Shown here: positions 1 to 8,457 of the stretch, piece by piece
Numbering within the stretch: position 1 is the first letter of the stretch
How the letters are laid out: every line of letters starts with the position of its first letter
Origin: Muribaculaceae bacterium
GTDB taxonomy: Bacteria; Pseudomonadota; Alphaproteobacteria; Rs-D84
Reading direction: 5' to 3'
Assembly: GCA_023665245.1 (NCBI GenBank)
Contig: JAMPEH010000039.1
Span: 1-17,103 of the forward strand
DNA length: 17,103 bases
Program-made: the position numbers and the translations under genes
The notes under the pieces: model-generated
Database searches by the model: none
What the model saw: only the letters and a program-made list of their open reading frames with translations
What the model was told of the DNA's origin: nothing

Positions 1-92
1 ACACTAAGAATAACATTCTTCAGCAGGCTGCACAGTCAATGCTTGCACAGGCTAATCAGTCTACTCAGGCTGTACTTTCATTACTTCAGTAA
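1..92 (+). CDS. flagellin, C-terminal fragment
   Basis: This is the last 29 codons (reading from base 3) of a gene whose start lies left of the window, ending at TAA 90-92. The visible peptide contains NILQQAAQSMLAQANQ and ends in VLSLLQ. This is the classic flagellin C-terminal helix (D0 domain) that packs in the filament core and is needed for export and polymerisation. Flagellin is the filament subunit and is the expected acceptor for the glycosyltransferases encoded downstream. A strong intrinsic terminator follows 18 bases after the stop, so it is probably transcribed apart from the glycosylation genes. Only the tail is visible, so full length and glycosylated residues cannot be judged. 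Confidence 0.93.
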   Translation, partial: TKNNILQQAAQSMLAQANQSTQAVLSLLQ

Positions 93-110
93 TCTAATTA
101 TTGACAAGGT

Positions 111-148
111 AAGTCGGTTTCATGTGAACCGGCTTATTTTGTTTCTTT
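111..148 (+). terminator. intrinsic terminator of flagellin gene
   Basis: A 9-bp stem (AAGTCGGTT at 111-119 with AACCGGCTT at 127-135, one G-U pair) encloses a 7-base loop. A T-rich tract (ATTTTGTTTCTTT) follows. It sits directly behind the flagellin stop codon and has the form of a Rho-independent terminator. Confidence 0.88.
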
Positions 149-174
149 AATAGGGAACTTTGTTTCCTTTGTTC

Positions 175-203
175 TTGTGTTTGATTTAATTATTTGATAT
201 GAT
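175..203 (+). promoter_or_regulatory. candidate sigma-A promoter for the first glycosylation operon
   Basis: TTGTGT (175-180) and TATGAT (198-203) are separated by 17 bases, a fair sigma-A arrangement. An overlapping alternative is TTGATT (181-186) with TATGTT (203-208), spacer 16. It lies between the flagellin terminator and the first downstream gene, where a promoter is needed, and predicts a leader of about 80 bases. I found no convincing sigma-28 (TAAA / GCCGATAA) site here. Confidence 0.45.
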
Positions 204-288
204 ATGTTTATAGTGTTTTGGGATTTATACAAATATGGAAAGGAAAAGTGAACGGGCTTTGATATAGTGCCTGTAACGTGGTATAAAA

Positions 289-555
289 ATGGATAAAGAT
301 AAATTGGAAAATTTGAAAAGCAATTTGGAACAAATAGCGGATGTATTATATAAGGGCGATACTATGGATGGCATGGCAGAAATTAGTAATGTGCTTCCTG
401 CTATTGCAGAGGTTGCATCGGATATGCCTGACGAAGAATCAAGGCAGGAATTGATTGATCATGCTCTGAAACCGCTTCTTGAAGCGATGGAGCAGGGGGA
501 TGGAACACTTATTGCGGATATTATAAATTATGAGTTTTTTCCATTATTAAAGTAG
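289..555 (+). CDS. small acidic helical protein, function unknown
   Basis: This encodes 88 residues that I do not recognise as a named family. The composition is strongly acidic (many D and E, few K or R), without cysteine, signal peptide or membrane segment. Most of it should be helical, with amphipathic stretches around residues 3-20, 28-45 and 50-70. An in-frame TAA at 274-276 limits the start. The ribosome binding site before ATG 289 is weak (only GTGG near 277-280). A later start at ATG 364, preceded by AAGGGCGAT, is possible but would lose the first helix. The gene sits between flagellin and maf1, 34 bases before maf1, and is probably co-transcribed with it. A chaperone, adaptor or regulator linked to flagellin or its glycosylation is conceivable, but this is inference from position only. 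Confidence 0.7.
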   Translation: MDKDKLENLKSNLEQIADVLYKGDTMDGMAEISNVLPAIAEVASDMPDEESRQELIDHALKPLLEAMEQGDGTLIADIINYEFFPLLK

Positions 556-589
556 TTGCTTTAATCAGCAAATATTTAGGAGTAATTAA

Positions 590-2428
590 ATGAATATATA
601 TGAGAGAAACATAGAGGAGCTTAAAATATATAATGAGGAATTATATGAGTATTTGCAAAATAATGTAATAACAAATAGTGAGGATGTATCGGTTGAAACG
701 GCGAAAAACGGAGAACAGATAATAAAATCACATGGTATATATTTAAATTCGAGATATAATCCTTCAGCAGAGGCCCAGAAATATATGCAGGATGAGATTC
801 GACTTCCAGATGAAGCTGTACTTGTTATGTTTGGATTATCAAATGGAGTATTTGCGAGAGAATTTTTAAGAGAAAATAATAAGCATAACACTTGTATCGT
901 TGTAGAGCCGGATATTGCAATTTTTGTAGAGGTTATGCAAAATATTGATATAACAGACATATTATCTAATAACAGATTGCTACTTATCATCTATGGGATA
1001 AATGAAAAAAGGCTCGAGACCAAAATGTATGAGTTAATAAAATCCTATAATATGAATACAAATCAACATATAACGTTACCAAGGTACGGACAATTATATG
1101 CAGAAAAGCTTAAGGCTATGGTTGATGCGTTAAATGAACAATATGATAAACGGCAGGTAGAGAACAATACGATCATTGGTAATGGGGCAAAAGGCTGCCG
1201 TAATACGATATATAATATGAGATTTCTTAAGGGATGCAGAAGTATGGGTGATTTTATTGGAAGATTTCCTGCAGATATGCCGGCTGTTCTAGTCTCGGCA
1301 GGACCATCATTGGTTAAAAATGTTCATCTTCTTAAGAATGTAAAAAACAGGGCATTTATAATGTGCACTGACAGAGCCTTTAATTTACTTAGTTCAATGG
1401 GAATTAAGCCTGATATGGTCATTGGGGTTGATTTTGAAAAACCGGTAGAATTGTTTCATAAAGAAGAATTAGCGGACATTCCATTTTTAGCAGATAAGGA
1501 TTTCAATACAAAGGTATTGGAGTATTTAAAACCGAAGGATTTGATTTTTCTTACAAATACTGATAGTATGTGGGGAAAGCTTTTTTTGAATGCAGGAAGC
1601 ACTTTAAAAGGCATTGATGCAGGGGGTTCTGTGGCAACAATAGCAATCGGCTGTCTTGCAAGGTGGGGATTTAAAAAAATAATTCTTATAGGACAGGATT
1701 TAGCACTTACTGGGAATAAGGAGCATGCTGGAAATATCCAAAATGTACCCGATGCTGAAATAGCAAAATGTAAGTATCTGGAAGATATAGATGGAAATAT
1801 GATACCGGTAAGGTATGATTTATTAATGTATCTCAGATGGATAGAAGATTTTGCCTTAAAAAACAGACATATAGAAATAATAGATGCGACGGAAGGTGGT
1901 GTCAAAAAACAGAATACGTCTGTTATGTCGTTTCAATCGGCTATTAATAAATATTGCATAAAGGATTATGATATAAAAGGAATTATAGACAGCGTTCCAA
2001 GGTTATTCGAAGGAGATAAGTACGAAATGGTTGCTTTTGAATTGGAGCGTATGAGAGATAACATCGAAAAATTTGAAAATGATTTTAGTAAAGTGATTGA
2101 ATATTGCATTGAGGCAGCTAGAATGCTGAGTGAAGGAAACTATGATACAAAGAGACTTAGAGCAATTAATGACTTTATGGCAAATGTGGAGGATACATTT
2201 ATAAATTCTGAAGAAGCAGGGTTTATTAATAAATTTATAGCACAAGCAGAAGCTGATATGGCTGATGATTTTTATATTGAGGCAGATAATGAAATTGATG
2301 AGGCAATTCGATTGTATCATAAATCATCGGAATATTATGAAAAGATAGTAAATGAAATACCAGAAATTATAAATATATTAGATGAAACGATTGTGCAAAT
2401 TAAATCTACTGTAAAGGAGAATACTTGA
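590..2428 (+). CDS. Maf-type flagellin glycosyltransferase (MptE-like / DUF115), copy 1
   Basis: A 612-residue protein of the motility accessory factor (Maf) family, cytoplasmic enzymes that transfer nonulosonic acids such as pseudaminic acid from CMP donors to Ser/Thr of flagellin. The MptE-like (DUF115) core spans roughly residues 205-385. It contains PAVLVSAGPSLVKN from about 229, a GVDFEKP segment, and GGSVATIAIGCL then IGQDLALTGN from about 345. The C-terminal third is helical and charged. AGGAG at 578-582 is well spaced from ATG 590. The stop shares one base with the next start (TGATG at 2426-2430), so translation with licD is coupled. Of the three copies here it is the most divergent: it reads SNGVFA and FLTNTDSMW where the other two read SNGYY and FFFSSDSI. 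Sugar specificity cannot be read from the sequence. Confidence 0.9.
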   Translation: MNIYERNIEELKIYNEELYEYLQNNVITNSEDVSVETAKNGEQIIKSHGIYLNSRYNPSAEAQKYMQDEIRLPDEAVLVMFGLSNGVFAREFLRENNKHNTCIVVEPDIAIFVEVMQNIDITDILSNNRLLLIIYGINEKRLETKMYELIKSYNMNTNQHITLPRYGQLYAEKLKAMVDALNEQYDKRQVENNTIIGNGAKGCRNTIYNMRFLKGCRSMGDFIGRFPADMPAVLVSAGPSLVKNVHLLKNVKNRAFIMCTDRAFNLLSSMGIKPDMVIGVDFEKPVELFHKEELADIPFLADKDFNTKVLEYLKPKDLIFLTNTDSMWGKLFLNAGSTLKGIDAGGSVATIAIGCLARWGFKKIILIGQDLALTGNKEHAGNIQNVPDAEIAKCKYLEDIDGNMIPVRYDLLMYLRWIEDFALKNRHIEIIDATEGGVKKQNTSVMSFQSAINKYCIKDYDIKGIIDSVPRLFEGDKYEMVAFELERMRDNIEKFENDFSKVIEYCIEAARMLSEGNYDTKRLRAINDFMANVEDTFINSEEAGFINKFIAQAEADMADDFYIEADNEIDEAIRLYHKSSEYYEKIVNEIPEIINILDETIVQIKSTVKENT

Positions 2429-4863
2429 TGGATTTTCCATATGATTATTTTCAGGATGAAGTAAAAGAAGGATTTTATGTATCTGGACTTATAAAAAGAG
2501 CATGGGCAGCACAATTGGAAGTGTTAAATGAAATAGACAAGGTATGTAAATCACATAATATAAAATGGTATATGGATTCAGGAATACTTTTAGGTGCTGT
2601 TCGGCATGGCGGGTTTATACCGTGGGATGATGATGTTGATATATGTATGTCTAGAGAGGATTATGATAGATTTGTCCAAATTGCCGAAAAGGAGATGCCA
2701 GAGGGATACCTGCTTTTGAATTATGATAAAGATGACGATTATGATAATCTTTTTTTACGGGTTGTTAATGAAGATAGGATTGTATTAGATAGAGGCTTTT
2801 TGGATAGGTATCATGAATGTCCATATGCAATGGGGATTGATATATTTCCGTTGGATTATATGGCACCGGATGAAGAAACAGAAGGAAAAAGGGCGGAGCT
2901 TGTGTCATTGCTCCGTGCTGTCACCGATGTTGTTTCTGAAGAAAATAAATGTACAGAGGAAATAAAAAATGTTCTTTCAGATATTGAAGCTTTGTGTGAT
3001 GTAAAATTTGAATATGAAACTAATATAAAGAAGCAGCTATACATGATAACGGAAAAAATTTTTTCGTTATTTGGTAAGGAGGATGCATCTTATCTCATTC
3101 ATGTACTTTGTTGGTATCAAAGTACAAGAGGCAGATATAAAATAGAGGATTATTGTAATCGTATGCTATATCCATTTGAGACAAGTATGTTGCCTATACC
3201 TATAAATTATCAGAATGTGCTCACTTGTACATATGGTAATTATATGGAAACGAAAAAAAGTGGAGCAATGCATGATTATCCATTCTTTTTAGACCAGATG
3301 GATAAATTTGAACGGGCATTGGGGGAACACTCATATCGTTACGTGTTTGATGTATCAGACTTAAAGAGGAAGAATGAATTAAGGGGAAACGATGTAAAGT
3401 CAAATGTACATCATTTTTTTGGTGTACTTGACAAAGCGTATAGTATTATATTAGGAATGTTAAATACAGAGGAGTATGCGGAATGTTTTTCTATATTGGA
3501 AGCATGTCAAAGCAGTGCGATAAATATAGGAGAAATGATAGAGAGCGTTTACGGAGAGAAGCATGTGTCTGTGCGGGTGTTGGAAGAATACTGCGAATCT
3601 GTATATGAAATTTATGAGGCATTGACGCAAGCTTCGGCAGCACGGGAAGCTGTTGGTGAAATGCTTAAATATACGTTTCAAAAGGTAAAGAAAGAAATGA
3701 CAGATACGCTGTTAGAAAGAAAGGAAGTGGTTTTTTTACCTTTTAGGGCAAAGTATTGGGATGCCATGAAAAGTATATGGGAATGTGCCTGTATGGATGA
3801 TGCATATGATACATATGTTTTACCTGTTCCGTACTATGAAAAAACTGCTTTGGGTGAATTAGGTGTTTTTCATTATGAGGGGAATGAATTTCCCGATGAT
3901 GTGGTTATAACAGGATATAAGGACTATGATTTTGAAAAAAGGCGTCCGGATACCATATTTATTCAGATTCCTTATGATGAATATAACTATACGTTAAGTG
4001 TGGAACCATTTTTTTATTCTAAAAGCTTAAGAGAGTATACAGATAAGCTTGTTTATGTACCTTTTTTTGAATTAAGTGATAAATATGGTCAAAATGTATG
4101 TGAAAAAAAAACAATGGAGTTTTTTTGCACAGTACCAGGGCTTATACATGCAGATAAGATTTTTGTACAATCGGAAGAAATGAAAGAAGCATATGTAAAT
4201 TGTCTTAGTGAATTTGCAGGAGAAGATACAAGATGTATATGGGAACAGAAAATATCAGGGACAGGAACACCTTTATCTGATGTAAAAGCTTTAAATTATG
4301 AAAAAAAAAGAAACAATATTTTAAAAAATCTTCCGCCAGATTGGAGAAATAGGTTATTAAAAAAGGATGGAACAACGAAAAAGATAATTCTATGTGTTAC
4401 AAGTGTTGCGTCATTTATCAATTATGCTGAACAAACAATAAAGGATTTGGAAACAATTTTTGATTTTATTCAGACCAATGGAGCAGAAGTGTGTTTATTG
4501 TGGATGACATATCCGAATACTCCGACTGATGCTGAAGGTAGACCATTATCTGTTTTGGCTATTCAGCAGCTGCTGGATAAATATGGGGAGAAGCCTTGGA
4601 TGGTCTATGATAAAATGGCGGATGTTGAAAGAGGATGTATACTTTGTGATGGTTACTATGGGGATCCCTGTTGGGGAGGGCATAGATGTGAAATACTGGG
4701 AAAGCCGGTAAGCTACACAAATTATATGATAGGAGCGAAAGAGATATCTGTATTAAAAAGCATACAAGGTTTTTATGATGGTGTTTTAAAATTCAATGTC
4801 CAAGAAACCAATAACATAGCAGGTGTCGGAAAAAAGATATGGGATGCAGTTTGTAAAAATTAG
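2428..4863 (+). CDS. LicD-family phosphotransferase fused to a transferase-like C-terminal region
   Basis: An 811-residue protein, about three times the usual LicD length (about 270). The N-terminal part (about 25-290) is LicD / nucleotidyltransferase-like: MDSGILLGAVRH at 49-60, then WDDDVD at 66-71 with the metal-binding aspartates, and a YGNYM motif near the end of the domain. LicD proteins transfer phosphocholine or related phospho-groups from CDP donors to glycans. Residues about 300-430 look helical. From about 432 (EVVFLPFRAKYWD) onwards the sequence resembles proteins annotated in Clostridia as CDP-glycerol glycerophosphotransferase-like, with IPYDEYNYTLSVEPFFYS as a conspicuous motif; that assignment is from memory and less secure. 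ATG 2428 has AAGGAGA 7 bases upstream, so I prefer it to the TTG at 2425. Lying between maf1 and maf2, it probably adds a phospho-substituent to the flagellin glycan. Confidence 0.87.
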   Translation: MDFPYDYFQDEVKEGFYVSGLIKRAWAAQLEVLNEIDKVCKSHNIKWYMDSGILLGAVRHGGFIPWDDDVDICMSREDYDRFVQIAEKEMPEGYLLLNYDKDDDYDNLFLRVVNEDRIVLDRGFLDRYHECPYAMGIDIFPLDYMAPDEETEGKRAELVSLLRAVTDVVSEENKCTEEIKNVLSDIEALCDVKFEYETNIKKQLYMITEKIFSLFGKEDASYLIHVLCWYQSTRGRYKIEDYCNRMLYPFETSMLPIPINYQNVLTCTYGNYMETKKSGAMHDYPFFLDQMDKFERALGEHSYRYVFDVSDLKRKNELRGNDVKSNVHHFFGVLDKAYSIILGMLNTEEYAECFSILEACQSSAINIGEMIESVYGEKHVSVRVLEEYCESVYEIYEALTQASAAREAVGEMLKYTFQKVKKEMTDTLLERKEVVFLPFRAKYWDAMKSIWECACMDDAYDTYVLPVPYYEKTALGELGVFHYEGNEFPDDVVITGYKDYDFEKRRPDTIFIQIPYDEYNYTLSVEPFFYSKSLREYTDKLVYVPFFELSDKYGQNVCEKKTMEFFCTVPGLIHADKIFVQSEEMKEAYVNCLSEFAGEDTRCIWEQKISGTGTPLSDVKALNYEKKRNNILKNLPPDWRNRLLKKDGTTKKIILCVTSVASFINYAEQTIKDLETIFDFIQTNGAEVCLLWMTYPNTPTDAEGRPLSVLAIQQLLDKYGEKPWMVYDKMADVERGCILCDGYYGDPCWGGHRCEILGKPVSYTNYMIGAKEISVLKSIQGFYDGVLKFNVQETNNIAGVGKKIWDAVCKN

Positions 4864-4883
4864 AATTTGCGTGAGGAATTTTT

Positions 4884-6716
4884 ATGGTGTACGAAGATAA
4901 TTTAAAAATACTAAAAAATGAATATCGAATCCTTTACGATGCAATATGCAGTGAAGAAGGAATGGAATTACCAGCTAATGTACATATTGAAGCGACACGT
5001 AAAGAGGGGGATGTGGTAGTATACCATGACCATAACAAAAATATTTATCTTAATTCGCAATATAACCCTTATAATGAGGCAAACAGATATATGGCAGAAT
5101 ATTTTGACATGCCTGATGAGTCTATTCTTATTATGTTTGGTCTGTCAAATGGATATTATGCTGATGCGTATATAAAAAATGCGAAAGAAAACACAAAATG
5201 TATCATATATGAGCCAAGTAAAGAAATTTTCATAGAGGTTATCAAGCATATTGATATAAAAAATTTATTATCATCAGATAGAATATATATCGTGGTAGAG
5301 GGAATCAATGATGAAAATTTGTTTTATATAATGGACAAGTGGCTTCAAATTTATAATGTGGATTATAATAAGATAGTGTGTACGCCTAAATATGATGAGA
5401 TATTTTATGACAGCAATGAAATGTTTTTAAAAAAAATACAAGAAATATACGAAAAATTTTATGCATTTAAAAATACTGAAGTAATAGATGGAAAACAGTT
5501 TGTAAAAAACGGAATAAAAAATATGGTGTTTTTTCCGGGATGTCGCAGTGGTGCTGAGCTTCAGGATCTTTTTCCCGAGGATATGCCTGCTGTTGTTGTT
5601 TCCTCGGGCCCGTCTCTTGAAAAAAATATTGAATTGCTAAAAGAGATAAAGGGGAAAGCATTTATTTTTGCGACTGATTCGGCTGTAAAAAATGTAGTGG
5701 CACAAGGAATAAATCCGGATGCGATGATAACGATTGATCCAAATAAGTCAGTCGATAATTTTATGGTCAAGGATGTAGAAACGATACCACTTTTTGTGGA
5801 GATGTATGCAAAAACAGAAATTTTGGAATATGTTAAATCCAAAAATTTATTTTTTTTCTCGTCAGATTCCATCCTTTGGAGCAGATTGTTTAGAGAAGTT
5901 GGAAGTAAAATCTTAAATATGCCTTTAGGCGGTTCGGTTGCAACTGCGGCGATAGCTAATTTAATTATATGGGGCTTTAAAAAAATCATTTTAATTGGTC
6001 AGGATTTGGCATTTACAGGGAACCGCATGCATGCAGGAGAAACTGAAGTTGAAATCAATACAAATGACAGTAAGTATACAACTGTAAAGGATATTAATGA
6101 AGAAGATGCTCCAATCCGAAAAGACTATTATATTTACCTAAAATGGATAGAAAATATTGCATTTAACTATAAGGATATTGAATTTATTGATGCAACCGAG
6201 GGTGGTGCAAAAAAGAAATATGTTAAGCAAATGACATTCAGGGAAGCGATAGATAAATATTGTACAAAAAATTATAGTAATATTTCAGACATTTTGTTGT
6301 CCGTACCAAGATTATTTGAAGGTAAAGATAAACAATTGGTAGTGGATGCATTTTCTCATATGCAAAGTGATTTTATAAATATGCAAAGGCAGCTTTTGAC
6401 TTGCAGGGATGATTGTTTAAATGGTGAGGAAATTTTACGCTCACGGAAAATTAATATTGATGAGTTAAAACGTATAAATGAAAGTATAAAAAGAACAGAT
6501 GAGCTTATTGAAGATTCAGATGAGACTGCGTACATAAAAAAATATGTGGCAGGGCTGGAGGCAGAAATGATGTCTGATATGTATCAAGAGGAAAAGGATG
6601 ATATAAAAGAGGCTATCAGAATGTATGAAAAAAGCAGGAAATATTATGATGGAATTTTAAAGATACTTCCTGAATTAATCGAGTTGGTGGATGAAGGCAT
6701 TCGTAACATAGATTAA
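4884..6716 (+). CDS. Maf-type flagellin glycosyltransferase (MptE-like / DUF115), copy 2
   Basis: A 610-residue Maf-family glycosyltransferase that would act on flagellin in the cytoplasm before export. Core motifs match the other copies: PAVVVSSGPSLEKN from about 234, TIDPNKS, FFFSSDSILW, GGSVATAAIANL from about 348, then IGQDLAFTGNRMHAG. It starts with GTGAGGA upstream of ATG 4884 and follows the licD fusion by 20 bases. By eye it is clearly closer to copy 3 (14694-16526) than to copy 1: the two share IVVYHD-like, YNP/YDP, SNGYY and FTGNRMH segments throughout. That suggests a duplication, now bracketing the pseudaminic acid genes. Whether it uses Pse or another nonulosonic acid is unknown. 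Confidence 0.9.
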   Translation: MVYEDNLKILKNEYRILYDAICSEEGMELPANVHIEATRKEGDVVVYHDHNKNIYLNSQYNPYNEANRYMAEYFDMPDESILIMFGLSNGYYADAYIKNAKENTKCIIYEPSKEIFIEVIKHIDIKNLLSSDRIYIVVEGINDENLFYIMDKWLQIYNVDYNKIVCTPKYDEIFYDSNEMFLKKIQEIYEKFYAFKNTEVIDGKQFVKNGIKNMVFFPGCRSGAELQDLFPEDMPAVVVSSGPSLEKNIELLKEIKGKAFIFATDSAVKNVVAQGINPDAMITIDPNKSVDNFMVKDVETIPLFVEMYAKTEILEYVKSKNLFFFSSDSILWSRLFREVGSKILNMPLGGSVATAAIANLIIWGFKKIILIGQDLAFTGNRMHAGETEVEINTNDSKYTTVKDINEEDAPIRKDYYIYLKWIENIAFNYKDIEFIDATEGGAKKKYVKQMTFREAIDKYCTKNYSNISDILLSVPRLFEGKDKQLVVDAFSHMQSDFINMQRQLLTCRDDCLNGEEILRSRKINIDELKRINESIKRTDELIEDSDETAYIKKYVAGLEAEMMSDMYQEEKDDIKEAIRMYEKSRKYYDGILKILPELIELVDEGIRNID

Positions 6717-6722
6717 GTAAAA

Positions 6723-6750
6723 TTGATTATATACAATATTTTTTTATAGA
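6723..6750 (+). promoter_or_regulatory. weak candidate promoter upstream of pseB
   Basis: TTGATT (6723-6728) and TATAGA (6745-6750) are 16 bases apart in the 65-base AT-rich gap between maf2 and pseB. The gap is longer than most in the locus. In such AT-rich DNA this match could be chance. No real terminator is seen here; the ATTG/CAAT stem at 6722-6737 is only 4 bp. Confidence 0.28.
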
Positions 6751-6781
6751 TGATTATATTAAAAATGGAAGGAGAAAGAGT

Positions 6782-7774
6782 ATGCTGAATAATAAATCAA
6801 TATTAATAACTGGAGGAACGGGGTCATTTGGTAATCATTTTGTCAGTTATATTTTTAAACATTATATGCCTAAAAAAGTAATTATATATTCTAGAGATGA
6901 ATATAAACAATTTGTAATGGCAAACAAGTATAGGGAACATGAGAAAGAGCTTCGTTTTTTTATTGGTGATGTCAGGGATAAGGAACGTCTGGGCAGGGCA
7001 TGCAGTGATGTGGACTATGTGATACATGCAGCAGCCATGAAGCAGGTGCCGGCATGTGAATATAATCCGATAGAGGCAATAAAAACAAACATAAACGGGG
7101 CGATGAATGTTATTGATGCTGTTTTGGATACACCGTCGGTAAAGCGTGTTGTGGCACTTTCTACAGATAAGGCAGTAAACCCTATCAATCTTTATGGCGG
7201 TACAAAGCTTGTGTCAGACAAGCTGTTTGTTGCGGCAAATGCGTATGTTGGTAACCGGGATTTGAATTTTTCTGTTGTCAGGTATGGAAATGTGGCAGGC
7301 AGTCGTGGCTCTGTTATCCCTTTTTTCCAAAATATAATTGACAATGGAGGAAAGTCGCTCCCAATTACAGATTATCGTATGACAAGATTTTGGATTGATT
7401 TGGAGCAGGGAGTTGAGCTTGTTATTAAAGCACTTGCTGAAGCAAAAGGAGGGGAAACCTTTATATCAAAAATACCATCTTTTAAGATAACAGATCTTGC
7501 CCGTGCCATGTTGCCTGACTGCGAAATGCCTGAGGTTGGGATACGTGAGGGCGAGAAGCTTCACGAGGTAATGATTACACGTGAGGATTCGATGACTACA
7601 TATGAATATGAAAAGCATTATATTATATATCCGCATTTTGAGTGGTGGAACAAGAAAGTTATTCAGGGCGGGAAACAGGTAGAACCCGAATTTGAGTATA
7701 GCTCGGTAAACAATACAAGCTGGTTGGGGGTAGAGGATTTAAGGAGCAGACTGGCAGGATTGAAAAAGGATTAG
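6782..7774 (+). CDS. pseB: UDP-N-acetylglucosamine 4,6-dehydratase (inverting), PseB
   Basis: PseB performs the first committed step of pseudaminic acid synthesis: dehydration of UDP-GlcNAc at C4/C6 with C5 inversion to UDP-2-acetamido-2,6-dideoxy-beta-L-arabino-hexos-4-ulose. The 330 residues match the family length. The Rossmann NAD(P)-binding motif TGGTGSFG is at 10-17. The catalytic T128-D129-K130 is followed by NPINLYGGTK with the Y138-xxx-K142 pair, the arrangement of the short-chain dehydrogenase/reductase superfamily in its PseB/FlaA1 form. AAGGAGA at 6769-6775 gives a well-spaced ribosome binding site. It opens the sugar block, and the next gene starts 11 bases after its stop. Confidence 0.95.
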   Translation: MLNNKSILITGGTGSFGNHFVSYIFKHYMPKKVIIYSRDEYKQFVMANKYREHEKELRFFIGDVRDKERLGRACSDVDYVIHAAAMKQVPACEYNPIEAIKTNINGAMNVIDAVLDTPSVKRVVALSTDKAVNPINLYGGTKLVSDKLFVAANAYVGNRDLNFSVVRYGNVAGSRGSVIPFFQNIIDNGGKSLPITDYRMTRFWIDLEQGVELVIKALAEAKGGETFISKIPSFKITDLARAMLPDCEMPEVGIREGEKLHEVMITREDSMTTYEYEKHYIIYPHFEWWNKKVIQGGKQVEPEFEYSSVNNTSWLGVEDLRSRLAGLKKD

Positions 7775-7785
7775 GAGGAAATGAA

Positions 7786-8418
7786 ATGTATAAAACAGAA
7801 CAGGAACAGTTTTGGGCGGGAGATTTTGGAAATGCATATATTGATAGAAATAATGCATATTCCATTGTCGCATCAAATATTGCATTTTTTTCTGAGATAT
7901 TTGGTAAAAATATGTCAGCCAAGGAAGTAAACAGTGTGATAGAGTTTGGCTCAAATATTGGGTTGAATCTCAGGGCAATTAATATATTAAGACCAGAAAT
8001 GAATCTTGCGGCGATTGAAATAAATAAAAAAGCTGTAGATATTTTAAAGGAGAGCTTAAAGGATAAGGTTAAGGTATATCAAAGTTCAATCTTGGAATGT
8101 GATATCAAAGAACAATATGATATATCATTAATCAGAGGAGTATTGATTCATATCAATCCTGATAAACTCGATACAGTATATGAAAAGCTTTATGAAGCCA
8201 CGAATAGATACATTTTAATTTCGGAATATTATAATCCGACACCAGTTGCTATAGAGTACAGGGGTGAAAAAAATAAATTATTCAAGAGAGATTTTGCAGG
8301 GGAAATGATGGATAAATTTACTAATCTGAGGCTTGTTGATTATGGATTTAAATATCACAGGGACAATATGTTCCCAATGGATGATTCAACGTGGTTTTTG
8401 TTGGAAAAATGCCAATAA
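7786..8418 (+). CDS. pseudaminic acid biosynthesis-associated methylase
   Basis: A 210-residue class I SAM-dependent methyltransferase of the family usually found in Pse gene clusters (TIGR03587-type). The N-terminal signature EQFWAGDFGNAYIDRN (about 7-22) is typical of that family. The SAM-binding motif I is EFGSNIG at 53-59, and IRGVLIHINPD follows as the later motif. Its RBS (TAGGAGGAAATGAA) overlaps the pseB stop region, so it is tightly coupled to pseB. The probable role is to methylate a Pse intermediate or the finished sugar, but the methylated position is not known for this family as far as I can state. It is cytoplasmic, with no signal peptide. Confidence 0.88.
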   Translation: MYKTEQEQFWAGDFGNAYIDRNNAYSIVASNIAFFSEIFGKNMSAKEVNSVIEFGSNIGLNLRAINILRPEMNLAAIEINKKAVDILKESLKDKVKVYQSSILECDIKEQYDISLIRGVLIHINPDKLDTVYEKLYEATNRYILISEYYNPTPVAIEYRGEKNKLFKRDFAGEMMDKFTNLRLVDYGFKYHRDNMFPMDDSTWFLLEKCQ

Positions 8419-8441
8419 AATCAGAGCGGTTATCATATTGT

Positions 8442-8450
8442 GGGAGGTGA
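8442..8450 (+). promoter_or_regulatory. ribosome binding site fixing the pseC start
   Basis: GGGAGGTGA is 7 bases before ATG 8458. The alternative GTG at 8440 would place this ribosome binding site inside the coding region, so 8458 is the better start. Confidence 0.85.
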
Positions 8451-8457
8451 CAAAATT

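Noticed and set aside
235..267. Ten-codon frame upstream of the 88-residue gene as a leader peptide
   Set aside because: It has no ribosome binding site before ATG 235 and no attenuator-like hairpins follow.
149..288. Sigma-28 (flagellar) promoter ahead of the glycosylation operon
   Set aside because: I looked for TAAA-N15-GCCGATAA and found no acceptable match; the sigma-A-like site at 175-203 is better.
586..2320. Minus-strand open frames opposite maf1 (586-990, 1456-1905, 2003-2320)
   Set aside because: They are antisense shadows of a clear Maf gene, with low-complexity Ser/Phe/Ile-rich translations, no family motifs and no ribosome binding sites.
4529..4711. 60-codon + frame inside the licD fusion
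   Set aside because: It lies entirely within a supported gene in another frame, and its composition (Trp/Met-rich) is typical of a shadow.
6717..6781. Terminator between maf2 and pseB
   Set aside because: The only hairpin before the T-run is a 4-bp ATTG/CAAT stem, too weak to call.
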